A stretch of DNA of 64,000 nt from Planctomycetota bacterium (GCA_003669585.1 QWOQ01000007.1:42694-106693), one strand, 5' to 3'. Shown: positions 23,301 through 29,078, counted from the stretch's first letter. Program-made: numbers and translations. Notes: generated by a model from the sequence alone, not told the origin.

Positions 23301-26300
23301 GGTGCCGGAAACAGCAAAACCGGTCTTCTTTCCGATGGCCGAACTCTGCGTGAACGTTGAGACCTGCGAGCCGACTCCGAGATTGTCATCCCCAAGATGC
23401 TGGAGCAGACGCGAGGGGATCTGCAAACCCTTGTTCTTGCTGTCTCCACTGAATCCGTCCCACATGGTCTGGTGGAGAAGTCGCGTGTTGGCAGCGACGT
23501 CGACCTTGCTGCCGGCAGTCACGTGTGCGCCAGTGGCCAGCACAGCCTCTGATCGGTTGGTGACAAACCCAAGATTCATTGCCACCGCGAGAACAAACCC
23601 GGAACTTTTGCCGTTGGCGTCCGTGACTTTGGATGTCTTACGGTTCTCGCGCACAGCCGCCAATCCCTGGGCCTGCGATGTGAGGCGGTCAAGCGTATCG
23701 GAGCGCAGCACAAACGCGCCGCCCGTCCTGACGTTGCCGGAAACTTTCGCCGTAGACCTGTTGGTATGCATGCCAAAAGTCACGGCACCGACACCAAGGA
23801 AAGACCGTTCTGCACGATCTGCTTTGCTCAGCTGATCAAATTTCTCACAAGTCTCGTTACCAATGAGACTTCCTGTGTTACCGAGCAACGCATCGTCGGC
23901 ATTTGCGCCTTTCGCAAAATATCCACCAACAAGCGCTGCCGCCAGACCAGCGGCGGCGCTCCCTGTATCGGAACTGCTCGTTTGGCTCGCATCCAATGCG
24001 ACTCTGCCAGTTTGAATAGCAAAGCCCAAGCCAAGGGCCCAGTTCGGCCTCTGCGGCTGACCGACTTGCATCTTCGTAGATGCACTATTCTTCTCGCTGA
24101 CCGTCTTCGCAACAATCGAGGTGTCCCTCCCCGCGACAAGCGATCCAGCGACCGTCACGTCGCTTGTGGCCTCGTCCATCGCGACCACAATGCAGATTCC
24201 AAGCACCGCTCGGTCCATGGCTCCCGAAACGCCGATAGCCGCGTTCTTGACATTCAGCGCCTTGATTGAAATGTCTTTGTTTGCGTTGATACTGCTCGTG
24301 TTGGCAATCACGATTGTGGAGTGGGAATAGGCTTCTGTGACGGCGACCGAAACCTGAACTGACATGAGTCCAAAATTGCGGGACAGGCCTGTGATGTCCT
24401 GCGTATTGGCAGTGGTCGAGAAAACCGTCACGCTGCCCGACTGAGCGTCGAGATTGCCATTAATAGTGACTGTCGCATTGGCTTCGGTCTTCGCATAGGT
24501 GACGCCCACAATGAGGCCGAACGTGAATGCCTGCGCGATTGAGTTAGCGAAAGCTTCGATGAAGACATTCCCGCCGGTCGCCGAAACGATTGTATTCTTG
24601 CCAATCGTGATATCGGCAGTTGCCTTGGACAGGCTCACGCCGACGATCGGTCGAACACTTGTGAGGAAATTCAAGAGGGGGGCCGTGAGGCTCTGCCAAT
24701 TGTCATGACTACTCCCCCCCGTAATGGGATTTTTACTGTTGGGAGAGTTGTCAAAGAGTTTGCTGTTGTCGGCATCGGCGGTGATCGTGATGGCGTTGCC
24801 CGTGATCGTCGCGTTTTGGCCGACCGTGACGGCAACGCTGATCGGGTTGTAGTAAGACCAGGGTATGGCTTTCGCGTGGTGGTAGGCGTGAAGGTAGACG
24901 TCGCCGCCACCCTGGCGGACGCTGTCGACACGGAGCGTGATATCACTGCCGTCGTGAGTGGAATCGCTGCCAGTCAAAAACGCATCCGGTTCCTTGACGA
25001 CGAGCATGTCGCCGACGCTATAGCCACTGGCCGCCGGCCGAAGGAACGACAAATTCGCGTTGTCACTCGCCTCCGGACGCAGGGTTACGGTCGGGTTTCC
25101 GTCATTGTCGATGACGACATCTGCTCGCAGTCCATTTCCGGGGCCTGCGCTGCCATTCGCGTAGGTAACTGCCACATCCCGGTAGACCTTCCCGGATCGC
25201 CACTTGTTCGCCGGGGTTCCCTGCTGCGTCACGGCCACCGGGATACCAGCGCCCGTCGACGACGTAGATTTTGCGATGAGTTGTGCATTATCCCCAATCG
25301 TGACGGTGTTGGATTCAAGGGTGATATTGCCATCCAATGCGGTGAGAATTACGCCACTTGGTACGGTGATAGAGCCAGTGCTGTTGTTAACGGTCTGATT
25401 ACCGGACGGCGAGGGAAGGACGACCTTGATATGTTTTTTTGACGTTAGCGAGTTGGCGAAACTGTAATTACCGGTAGCTATCACATCGAGAGAATCCACC
25501 TGTGCAGTGAGAGCGACGGCAACGTCACCCCCACCCTTAATCGCCAATCCAGTGTTGGCGTTCAGTGTCGCTGTGGCGGCCTGGACATAACGGCTCGTGA
25601 AGCTATCGAAGTATCCGATCGTGGCAGTGGCATTCGTCAGAGTGACGTTGTTGGACGTGTTCGTGATCGTGGTCGGCCCCGCGAGAATGCCGGTATTGAG
25701 CGTGAGCGAGTTGCCGTCCGTGACGATGGTGAGCGAGTCTTCCATCCCCGTGAACGAAATGGTCGTTGATGGTCTGTTGAATGTCCTCTCAGGCTTCAGG
25801 ACGCTCGTGTCGAACGAGCCCGATCCGTTATCGGCGGGTTTTGGCTTGACGAGAGTGCGAAAGCCGTTGGCGTCATCGACGGCGAGGGCCCCCGAGCGAT
25901 CGCTCCCGCCGTCGATCCATCCGCTGATGCTGCCGCCGTCCTTGAATACAAAGCCTTCTTTGGCCACGTCTCGGCCTTGGAGACGCTCAAAGTTGGAGAA
26001 CGTCACCGGGGCTAGATATTTTACGCCGCCGACGTTGAAGATGCCCCGGTCGATCGTTCCGGTGTTTTGGGCGGTGATCGTCCACGTGGCGTCGGCATTG
26101 GAACCACGGAGCGTGTCACTCGCGCCGGTGCCGATCAGGTGGCTGAAATTTCTTATCCCGCCGGTAATGCCTGTCGTTGCGCCGACGGACGGTACGTCGA
26201 GCGTGACCTCGACCAAAGCGGTGTATGCCGAATAATCGAGGGTACTCTTACCAGCACCGCCGTCGATAAAGCCGGTCACGGAACTGGCGGGCATCATTTT

Positions 26301-29078
26301 GAACACGTCGTCGCCGCCAAGGGCGGCAAGATTCTCCATGCCTTGGAAATCTATGCTGCTAAGTTGCGTCGGCTGCGACACGATGCGATTGGTGCCCGTG
26401 TCCCAAGCTCCCGCCGTGAGCCTGATCGGCGTGCCATTCAAGGCCGTGCTGAGCTTGAACGTGTGGTCGTCGACGACGGTCACGTAGTAATTCCGGCCCG
26501 TCGTAAGACCGCTTTGGTCGTTGGCGAGATCGCTGAAGTATTCGACATAGTCGTCGTTGTTGAAGCCGTGGCTGAGGAAGACAGTGATCGTGTCAGCGGT
26601 CGTATCGACGACGGTCGCTTGATAGAGGATCGTCTCTCTGCGGACTGTGGCCGCGACAGTGCCGGCATTGCTATCGGAAAGAGTCCAGCTGTTTGTAGCG
26701 CTCGCCCCGTAGAGCGTGTCTACGGACGAGCTGCCGATGATCTTGTCGATACTGTTGTTTCCGATTCCGATGGCGACAGTCACGCCAGCAGGCATCGATC
26801 CATAATCGAGGGTATCTGAGCCACCCGACCCACCGTCCACGAAGTCTGCGGCGGCGGTCTTCGTGGTGTATCGGAAGATGTCATTCTTATTGCCGCCGAC
26901 GAGTCGGCCGACGCCCTGGAACGTTATGGCTGCCGGATATCCGTCGACAGATCCCAGGTTTTCGCCGTTGATGGTCCACGTGTGATCGACGTCGTCGCGG
27001 GCAATCAGGGTGTTGATGCCAGTGCCACCTTGAACATGGATCGCGGGTCCGGTCGTCACCTTCAACGAGAGACTCGTATTGCCGCTCCCAAGGGCCACGG
27101 TCAACGAGTTTGTGGGAGTCGGAAACGACAGCGCCGTCACCTTCGTCGCCGTGGAGACATTGAAGAAGTAGGCGTTTTCGTTGGTGAGCGTCATCTGCCC
27201 GGCCGATCCATCGGCCAAAGTCCATTCGCTGTCGACCTCGCCCCCGAAGATGGTCATGTCGGCCATCGTCGTGGGCGATACCACGGGCTGAAGGCCGGTG
27301 AATGTGATGGTGGTGCCGTGGACGGTGGCGGTCTGAAGGCCGCCTCCCGGAGTCGGATTGACGACGGTGTAGCTGTCGTCCTCGTCACTTTGCACGAGCA
27401 GGCCTGCCTTGCCCGACGACGAACCAGTGAACGTGCCGGTGAGGCTTCCGCCAGTCTCGATGAGGAGCGTGTCGCGGCCCGCGGCTTTGCCGGTGATATT
27501 TTCGAAGCCCTCGAACGACAGCACCGGGTCTTGCTTGTTGCCGATGGAGCCCTTGTTGAGGCCGGTGAGACGCCAGACTGGATCGCCGGTCGGCCCAGTC
27601 AGGGAGACGCCTGTCGGCCCGGTCAGCGTGTCGCCGGTGTTTTTTCCGGCCTTCACGGTGGCGTAGTTGAACGCACCTTGGGCAATTCCCGTGGCCACGG
27701 TCGTGCCGAAATCGACGGCGACGGCGGTCGTGTACTGCGAATAGTCGAGGGTGTTTTGGCCTTCCTTACCATCAACGGTGCCGCTGATGGTAGCGCCGTC
27801 GGCAAACGAGAACACGTCCTTGCCGCTCGAGCCGACGAGATTCTGGACATTCGTAAACCAGACATGGCTGAGCAGCGAGCCCTCGTTGAGCTTAGCGACG
27901 GCCCAGGCGTTGTCGGCCGCCTGGCTCGTCATCGTATTGCTTCCCGTGCCGCCATCGATCGTGAGATCGCCGTCCGCGAGAGCCGCCTCCACCACGGCGG
28001 CAGCGATTACCACGGCATCTTCGCCGCCTCCCATGCTCAGGCCGACCTCGGTGCGCTCGGTCTGCGACACGGTCACCTTGCCGAAGGTGGCGACCTTGTC
28101 GGTGCTCAGGATGTCGACGGTCCCGACAGTCGCGCCCGCCTGCAGGCTAATGGTGTCGTTCGACGCGGTGGCGACCACGGTTAGGCCAGCGGGCTGGGAA
28201 ATCCCCGTGTAGGAAACGGCCGTATTTGCGTCACGACCGACGCGGCCGGAGTTGGCGACATCCCCGGCCACGAACGACAGGGTATGGACGGAGGCGTCGG
28301 CCTGCAGTTCGACCGTCACCGAGTCTCTTCTGCCCGATGCGTCCTTATCGTCCGCCTGTCCGGTGAGCGTGCCTGTGAGTCTGCCGCTGGGCGAAAACAA
28401 GAATGAATCGACACCGCCGGCACCGCCAGTGAGATTTTCGACGCCGGAAAAGCTCAGCACCGTATCGAGTGTGCCGGAGTTAATGGTGGAAATCTTCCAC
28501 TGGTTGCTCATGACCGGCCCCACGATCGTGTCGGCGCCGCTGCCGCCGGTGTACAAGATCGTTCCTGTCGTGCCGAGCGCCGTCAGCAGGCTCGCATCGA
28601 GCGACAGCTTGTTGATGCCGTCGGCGAGATTGACGGTGATGGCCGTCGAGCCCGACACCGTCAGCGACTGCACTCCGCCCGTGGCGGCGTTGAGATCGTT
28701 TGAAAAGGTCGTTCCGCTGTCGGTGCTGAATTCGAGCATGCCACCGGCCACGCGGAGCTGCAGATCGTCCGCCACAGATGTGCCTGTGAACGAGACCGAT
28801 GGCCCCGAGAGCAGCGGCGTGATCGACAGCATCGCCCGGGCCTCGAGCGGCTCCATGCCGCCAAACCCGCCGAGTATCCCGAAGGGCTGCCTGGGGAGGG
28901 TGGACGGCCCGAGCACCGTGTCGCGCATGCGGCGTGCCAGCCGCCGCACCTTGCCGGATGCCCTCAGCATGGGCAGCAGGCCCCGCTCGGCCATGGCATT
29001 GAGCCACCGCATCCGCGAGTAGACACGGCGGTAGTTGCTGACGAGCACACGCTGGGCGTGGGAATCGTGGCGATTCAT
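5358..29078 (-). CDS. Giant repetitive surface protein (7906 aa) with LEPR-XLL-like motif and FG-GAP C-terminus
   Basis: A single uninterrupted 23.7 kb frame starting at ATG 29078 (AAAAGG just upstream). Residues 1-85 are Arg-rich with no ordinary signal peptide and end in MEPLEARAMLS (75-85), a variant of the LEPR-XLL motif of large planctomycete extracellular proteins. Residues about 90-1100 repeat a 'FENLxGxxxxDxFxF ... GGSGxDTLDYS' pattern. Residues 2140-2700 hold six HGF...YYV modules; 2700-4200 hold long beta-helix-like repeats rich in Ala, Ser, Thr and Val. Residues 5640-5890 hold three more HGF-type modules, and about 7000-7230 hold TTVNxxxGxDTVNV repeats. Residues about 7370-7670 hold four FG-GAP/VCBS-type calcium loops (DLTGDGLADL, DVNGDGWYDL, DSNADGVQDL, DFNGDGRDE). 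The last 210 residues form a separate repeat region. Only about six Cys occur. Likely an adhesin, filament or envelope protein. Confidence 0.9.
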   Translation of the reverse strand: MNRHDSHAQRVLVSNYRRVYSRMRWLNAMAERGLLPMLRASGKVRRLARRMRDTVLGPSTLPRQPFGILGGFGGMEPLEARAMLSITPLLSGPSVSFTGTSVADDLQLRVAGGMLEFSTDSGTTFSNDLNAATGGVQSLTVSGSTAITVNLADGINKLSLDASLLTALGTTGTILYTGGSGADTIVGPVMSNQWKISTINSGTLDTVLSFSGVENLTGGAGGVDSFLFSPSGRLTGTLTGQADDKDASGRRDSVTVELQADASVHTLSFVAGDVANSGRVGRDANTAVSYTGISQPAGLTVVATASNDTISLQAGATVGTVDILSTDKVATFGKVTVSQTERTEVGLSMGGGEDAVVIAAAVVEAALADGDLTIDGGTGSNTMTSQAADNAWAVAKLNEGSLLSHVWFTNVQNLVGSSGKDVFSFADGATISGTVDGKEGQNTLDYSQYTTAVAVDFGTTVATGIAQGAFNYATVKAGKNTGDTLTGPTGVSLTGPTGDPVWRLTGLNKGSIGNKQDPVLSFEGFENITGKAAGRDTLLIETGGSLTGTFTGSSSGKAGLLVQSDEDDSYTVVNPTPGGGLQTATVHGTTITFTGLQPVVSPTTMADMTIFGGEVDSEWTLADGSAGQMTLTNENAYFFNVSTATKVTALSFPTPTNSLTVALGSGNTSLSLKVTTGPAIHVQGGTGINTLIARDDVDHTWTINGENLGSVDGYPAAITFQGVGRLVGGNKNDIFRYTTKTAAADFVDGGSGGSDTLDYGSMPAGVTVAIGIGNNSIDKIIGSSSVDTLYGASATNSWTLSDSNAGTVAATVRRETILYQATVVDTTADTITVFLSHGFNNDDYVEYFSDLANDQSGLTTGRNYYVTVVDDHTFKLSTALNGTPIRLTAGAWDTGTNRIVSQPTQLSSIDFQGMENLAALGGDDVFKMMPASSVTGFIDGGAGKSTLDYSAYTALVEVTLDVPSVGATTGITGGIRNFSHLIGTGASDTLRGSNADATWTITAQNTGTIDRGIFNVGGVKYLAPVTFSNFERLQGRDVAKEGFVFKDGGSISGWIDGGSDRSGALAVDDANGFRTLVKPKPADNGSGSFDTSVLKPERTFNRPSTTISFTGMEDSLTIVTDGNSLTLNTGILAGPTTITNTSNNVTLTNATATIGYFDSFTSRYVQAATATLNANTGLAIKGGGDVAVALTAQVDSLDVIATGNYSFANSLTSKKHIKVVLPSPSGNQTVNNSTGSITVPSGVILTALDGNITLESNTVTIGDNAQLIAKSTSSTGAGIPVAVTQQGTPANKWRSGKVYRDVAVTYANGSAGPGNGLRADVVIDNDGNPTVTLRPEASDNANLSFLRPAASGYSVGDMLVVKEPDAFLTGSDSTHDGSDITLRVDSVRQGGGDVYLHAYHHAKAIPWSYYNPISVAVTVGQNATITGNAITITADADNSKLFDNSPNSKNPITGGSSHDNWQSLTAPLLNFLTSVRPIVGVSLSKATADITIGKNTIVSATGGNVFIEAFANSIAQAFTFGLIVGVTYAKTEANATVTINGNLDAQSGSVTVFSTTANTQDITGLSRNFGLMSVQVSVAVTEAYSHSTIVIANTSSINANKDISIKALNVKNAAIGVSGAMDRAVLGICIVVAMDEATSDVTVAGSLVAGRDTSIVAKTVSEKNSASTKMQVGQPQRPNWALGLGFAIQTGRVALDASQTSSSDTGSAAAGLAAALVGGYFAKGANADDALLGNTGSLIGNETCEKFDQLSKADRAERSFLGVGAVTFGMHTNRSTAKVSGNVRTGGAFVLRSDTLDRLTSQAQGLAAVRENRKTSKVTDANGKSSGFVLAVAMNLGFVTNRSEAVLATGAHVTAGSKVDVAANTRLLHQTMWDGFSGDSKNKGLQIPSRLLQHLGDDNLGVGSQVSTFTQSSAIGKKTGFAVSGTFLVIVSSAKAGVEEGVTIEGQQTPAAPPDVSVTAASSVATWNLVGNFPNLMDALLGQVGTISEYDGNTTTAAERKKQLGNSGDATGVGGSFSVVRYNNTTQAVVASGAIVRAHDLLVDANSKTQNVSMGIAYGKSGETSVNGVVNYVEIIDTTLAQIGQNADVVATGKVDVTANDTPVVVNIAGGVSIGTSVGFGLTVGTNVIKRDTKALIGERDVLLGDDGFAPNTGVNRYTNRIDLGYAHGFQTGDQVAYSSAGDGDGAIGGLADGGVYYSRKINDTTIGLGRSPAEANQSAPTFGSAAFTGSNVLDLGYAHSFQTGDAVVYGNGGAANLGSLVAGNTYYVIRVDATRVKLASSLQDANEATALTLPLSPTGSGTNHSLRLAFNPSGANGSRYTIGRTFTPTTAVTSSYDSVNVGYPHGFQKGQAVVYTAGGDAAIGGLTNGAVYYVVPDTNSPNAFHLTASYADAMKVSPVLISLTPAGSSGTAFGFGAVVNPSSTVSSTAQTINLGYSHGFVDGQAVIYNAGNGVSIGSLTSGQTYYVTKINAQTIKLSTSLENVTAKGFISVNLTGTTGTQHSFRVAINPQTQVTGGDATSAEVINLGYAHGFTAGQKVYYSHGGGKSIRGLANKNFYYVILVDATKIRLADSLANAQAGVYLGLDATVATGTNHTIASPFRAIPAVDDVANTIRVANANAFQDGEAVVYHNGGGTSISGLVNGTTYYVTKVGNSAIKLSTSKTNLAGTVVSLNPAVATGTHHSLGSANTSTGTMSAVGVINVAAENKGTIVTVTLAAAVVSDPKSSDESGNNNAPQVPGGDQKTGQAVSGSVSVNTIDDTSEAIIRGISLTQAGGVTMSAKNSPLIVAVSGGAAISTNSKDSAKNVGLAGAVTVNLVTNRTHAFIQNATLTSVGAVTVTAAGSANIVSVAAGLGGSSRGTGIAGSVAYNTIDSDTAAYLANSSLTGTSLDVAANDGTSIITVAGSLAYGGTIGIGAGIAINRIKENIDAHVSNSALTVTGAVTVTATNAAHITAVAAGIAVVDATGSKDDPTAKGLALAVGLAINSIDATVKSYVSDDGTRLVSAGSLKVVADDADSWIVTVAGGVAVGLSKAENAGATAAAGGAAFAFNKIDSVVSAYLDKAHVTTTAVGGVVVKAHSKGRIEAYAIGGAVASASSGAGGATTALAGAGAFTFNTISKDVTASIRNGSNVTSQNSGTVTVSAQDESTIKSIAGAIAIGVGLGGGGESTVALSVGASVANNTIKDKTASGGVQAFISDSYVVAAGNLSVVANSQPTIWVVAFAGSLAFASGGTTAAAASGAGAAATNEIDTTVRAAIVNTPPQIKSLSPIQSLGGPIALTASDTATVTATAVGASLSFAKGDNNAAGLAIGVSIARNRIDDKVTAELLNADVTSKTDVGLTSTSSSTIKAVSVAASVAFAAGTSGTGVGLSGGGAEATNIILSGSNARIENSFVTAGKDVVLASSDSSSIHATVVTLAMALGRGTSVGAGVAIGAAVSTNYIGYGLDSDTPERVEVHAYVRNSTINAQGHLTITAKTEEAISAVIVAVSAAISQGTSVGIAVAGSGAAAKNKIATSVKASIDYVSNVQVVGGQAGVYEQANGSITANNVTLLAQDKSTITATAVGASLTAAFGSTAAGVAIGVSLARNEVANVISASIANANKGTGITATAGAVSLSSLESAEIKATSVAVTLSAASGSLAVSLSGAGADAYNIICNQVQSSVVDSNVNATAGDVNVVAKSTASINSLVGAVAGAFSGGANSAAGSVGVSISRNFIGYKSSDDTAGLANQVLASIERSVVTASGNVTVKASATDTVDATAFAGSVAIAIGVGGAVAAAGVGSKSMIANKIDAHVSDSTVGAVGNIEVVSTGSSTVTKSAAIGVALSASLGAVSVAASEVTNTIKDSVSATISGSSVNKVNAGGKVSVSATMDAEVTKTTVVAVSVSLGALSASGGGVGVYNTIDDTVTATISGAMTVTAGGAVSVHADEKAVVNADATVTSVAFSVGGALGVAILNNTIASTITATVDDATIASGSTSITAASVANVPTTTTVGVSASGGGAASGNRSDAIIRTRVEASATNNATLTSTGDVTIQATSNNIANSSAYGGALGTIAIGAMIANIQVGRGNATDEVVASVGTGTNVSANALHLSASGSDTLRSKSIAAGGGVLAAAGAESQVTSDNSVQATIGNNAILSLTTTLDVNSQLTQNADASADSYSIALAAGSGAGVKNTFTSKADVRIGTGATVDAINILINAGNTFLKDAYKDASNLRSGSASLGNVTALTSATDIGTTLNPFQSVVDIGPAARLTAHGTRQTHGLFRIESLTNAEAYDSVRIESVSGFGVAVGVSRIDSTANAKINVTGATLENKTGDLLLATRAESRLQPSGNLLVASYAGGGAGVDAKTTANVTNAITIDNSTLKGSEVFLQSGRNRSGVPNLLSASSNAVITTVGMLPTIAVPIVKAVINERDSVSVVNSSKVQAVKNVNLLAIQGLGGNNRARTDGSVISVSLVPYGFPVPDGATVNSTNTVTVDSTSNVTAGSDSQTVMLISPMKVGQTNLLAAGKLGQTLLAVDKAALLQQGVLVPDDVAYEFARIDLDKITFPVSQNAVVHVVTGAKAGGDVGGYYQYLKNGTTDLILEQQDYANTAIWQKLTSPSAGLVAAAIESNKGLQLRAAFSTPDVFYCIKPVGVAAPVATIHNLGEQLVKQRDEILAWISSHSTNVEAVARYQVQLQQIETTLASYGLLSTSPPAVKRSLDAMFIQVPQIYVSPGSVFIEADSQAGVTQSQLHATPNASITIRNQSPFNLIVGDAVIDDATRVTVVNGKYTELTPGRVYFNNVSSSAAVAPSTKQISITQDAYSFSQYSWNGLNSPPQIDPDIYITGQVVNETGGVTINNLNGSINVSGEIRGGGNAGVTITSAKDFTLNSNNWYHSNQDPRQYVSYSTKRAAAKLQPNQPLVTASSIQAPDLQTAIDRDTSKVVAQGRIAITARYLNIDGLVQSGVDTVTLHVGNTFLGTATGSSLLDASGKPLTGISFGVDGVPVKGYFDAQRQAIVVSDIAPQGGEITIAGEVFSTGNGRLKVASGYASVDIDNQSAYGLILNRIDTTTFRKGRITIVDTVMPQVKKTEYLVTQAGIETTTYTSSMVNNQLVYSQSGAAVFTPDGTPVAYNPTAGLLYVWTEGQSFTTTTVNQYDSNSFNLLGYNDDNLAKDKQLPTSTTSVYSNGQPLLESEALVGDGKMSAGTSQLSYAVGNLYTVNYSLVDDTLVEVIKDSSLIKYVGTDTSKGTLNHAYRFIGTTAKVSLPTENYKNTTRWTDLGDSVLTSDITHDSGYKNFSSTNRSWTTGGGWMRETSYHTENTTVVGQKDYFTHTLKADNPIEIVAARGAASPTVTIHSKTDILLSGIITSPSVAAVAIKSASFTSGQGAAILTKAASQQAGPLSFRSFVSSQSLSVGSVDIDVTGNFLSAVDAGGGAVKITAGGDIDLTAVSADNQNGLVVNSLQAGGNVTLRAPRGITAADGNSLIQGNRIELLATAGGIGSSGQSVRINSNTTGLGGLAANAQDGIFILETTDDLRLVTPTLWAAALGSVRSGSGNVRLEATSGRILDALYEQSQPLSQTEASSLNTNLQLSGSLAAEAARTAIRAEESAATQDYHTYWQTYRNAKRDAVASTIAVLDIVHVAASGQTPATDTIAFASTHGLNTGDQIFLSGAAGVTSLNDDVPYYVVKVDDTHIRLANDRVSAAIAEPPVPLSINVYGSVTGVTLIKYGYTTASSDPTQVTTSSVSAIDAASDTIAFASSHGLNTGDQVFLSGVAGVTNLWAEQAYFVVKVDSTHIQLAASRRAALAQSPATVDITVNGSVAGATVLFSYNTRVPTAVSAVGGNSISFASNPGLTTGDQITFSGTNGQLGGVQDNTTYFVVKIDNNRIGLSATYADAVASTPVTVSLGAAGSLSGVSVRFQLPAAMQVVADHYGNQSYNPDFVYLLSQAEINQRIADRTLNSAALTSSVSEGVFRLIYPETTIPNAFVYNPTGTESPNVVGANVSLIASGASNSIGSSSGLVNLDLTSGFKGLAPADQQLLSKATVTDIVGVSFATYRYIGASASVNLGTANYADTSLWQAVTATYSTSATTGSVPVATNDIVRVQLKDTFGLYKYVGAPAAMVLQGQSYANTMLWAKLDTHLHTGSGTKSMTAGTYLENRREVKSVTLQVIDDVNVEVSGAIVATAADAIDLGSEGHINIDSVSAGGDVRLRAKGDIVDHYSIGVSAAIKAAGAFSVTSTGGGVSGTSGSLRMQVGALAADVRGNVDVQQVSGGLTVSSVTAGGNVTIKVDAGAMTVGTIDSVEIVALTATSGINSRFGGVASDKANVAAKTISLDAGSGIGAAHDFFLVGPSGNRKSVSLHADAGSGSMFIQSLGSLDVDAATASTAGVTLTVEGDAAIGVITAASSGVVTIEATQGITDLAGPGDITAGSAILKAVTKIGSTTAALHTKVSRLEAVVTTGGLWIDNTGDVEIGGVSSLVGLSATSVTLSAHSTITVNEAIDSAGPVLLTASDDIVVAAAITSNGGDVAILVDNDIAFTGTGRVDTKTGTGSVTLRADNDSSTVGKITSATTGTRDIVAANALLRAATGVGTAAAPIKLSVDNLEGTSDTGGFFATNDKALTIGGIDGVALPAAIKISGVSAGQNVAVTAKGLLSIVERVASTGGDVTLRAIDASASGQNVTVKSSGAVQAVAGNVKLLAGDDLTIESGGSVQATQAVTLRGNDVTADTTATKILIYGSVNGSSIAIDGSVATANTITIDMSTPGNQIVGPVTATGGSGSDVFNVIKLNDRANSMTLDGLGGADTYNVTFRNPALPVSGYAVDVSDSGNDAAVDILRVTASDEADQLRLGASTDPSGFASVASLATNPAIAQRVNYTKSINTLSVAAGGGSDNVVVDDNWAVTTIDGGAGRNTYSVGNLYATNSLGGTKIAGGQYLTKGVSYQTTINGGDEGDSFTVRRNLAAVTLHGGTGDDAFVVNGFADLSGLALVNAGVAVDGGGGTANTLDVTGTGFADNISITSTTVSGAGVTATYSKIQSLTVSAGDGGDTITVVSTHAGGTTVNGEAGTDTVTIESTAGLTTVNTAAGTDTVNVRAISAATTINTGNGADTVNVGSTAPTAGGNANSISALLTVNGGSGSDTLNVVDTADTLGNTGTLTSTELTGLGMVGKIVYGTFEALKVSLGSGGDTFTVASTHAGATTLNTNGGTDTVNLLATSGVTTVNAGEGDDVVNVGNGDLDALRGAVAVTSGGGNDRVSVDDGATDNTKSVNYRVTPSSVTSTLRTGSLARAFAGLTFDGSTERLSLAGTNVANTIVVVPSQATTFDINGNLPATGTVPPRSGDKLLIDLTTVSDSFLQLSPTVPGSGLWTFGDALPVRFTSIEKFNDSTVAVVSDVGVDSTYGVKVFDAASGMLKFEVPAERLYGTTSLVGVRAVMGDLTGDGLADLIVGLNKGVPNAFVRIFDGRDGHLVTELRPYSDLRNYMGGINVAVGDVNGDGWYDLVVSPAGAVRAPIRVFSGEPGHFLEKIGPDLWPMGMSAAAEFTIVVADQNLNGPANRGLVFVGSAVNEIATVQSFTLSVNNAWVAAPGGRFQPFGNSGRGVPRMAVGDSNADGVQDLIVGRPNDAYGRQRVFDGARLGTPLGNEFTTIFSRQSANDETAFTFDFNGDGRDETIAAYRSTIGVNSALTKFDVTGKVTGNFLTNVSSAKELTGFWLVNGRTAYITQNGQDISLTYPDGHTATGLLVGTRFINVPSEGMNGEIKGGVIAWNKGKTAWQRVVVTGTYEKGGALFHVQQQGRSLRVWSDSGDYGSCTIDANGVITPRASSGLLSGTIFDIYWASGRLGTRFESTADYTDSRGARVRMFETANGDLCFVEATGKAAYGKWIAPGMIQVKDWNGTVGVVSNGSITWNDSRKTWKKV
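11400..12200 (-). repeat. Second block of three HGF/HGL...YxVVKVD modules inside the giant gene
   Basis: Three copies in the giant protein (about residues 5640-5890): FASTHGLNTGDQIFLSG, FASSHGLNTGDQVFLSG and FASNPGLTTGDQITFSG. Each is followed by a YYVVKVD or YFVVKxD segment and an IxLAxxR/S segment. They are clear relatives of the block near 21-22.6 kb but separated from it by about 3000 residues. Confidence 0.7.
16450..20980 (-). repeat. Long array of beta-helix-like repeats inside the giant gene
   Basis: About 1500 residues built from units of roughly 60-70 aa with the pattern 'GVAxAxNxIxxxVxAxIxxSxVTxxGxVxVxAxSxSTIxAxAxG'. Examples include GAVTVTAAGSANIVSVAAG and GAFTFNTISKDVTASIRNGS. 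The regular NxI and TVTA positions suggest a stacked beta-solenoid. Exact copy number needs a self-alignment. Confidence 0.65.
21010..22620 (-). repeat. Six tandem ~90-aa HGF...YYV modules inside the giant gene
   Basis: Six copies in the giant protein (about residues 2150-2690) share the pattern: LGYxHGFxxGQxVxY, then GGLxxGxxYYVxxVDxxxIxLxxS, then a Gly/Thr-rich spacer. Examples are GYAHGFQTGDQVAY, GYPHGFQKGQAVVY, GYSHGFVDGQAVIY and GYAHGFTAGQKVYY. The same module recurs at 11400-12200 (three copies) and once near 26400-26620. Confidence 0.75.

Noticed and set aside
26982..28184. 400-codon plus-strand ORF
   Set aside because: Antisense shadow of the giant protein N-terminal repeats; no motif and no ribosome binding site.
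5358..29078. Giant gene as a polyketide or nonribosomal peptide synthetase
   Set aside because: Size alone suggested it, but there are no ketosynthase, acyltransferase, adenylation or carrier motifs; the text is Ser/Thr/Val/Gly beta-repeat sequence throughout.
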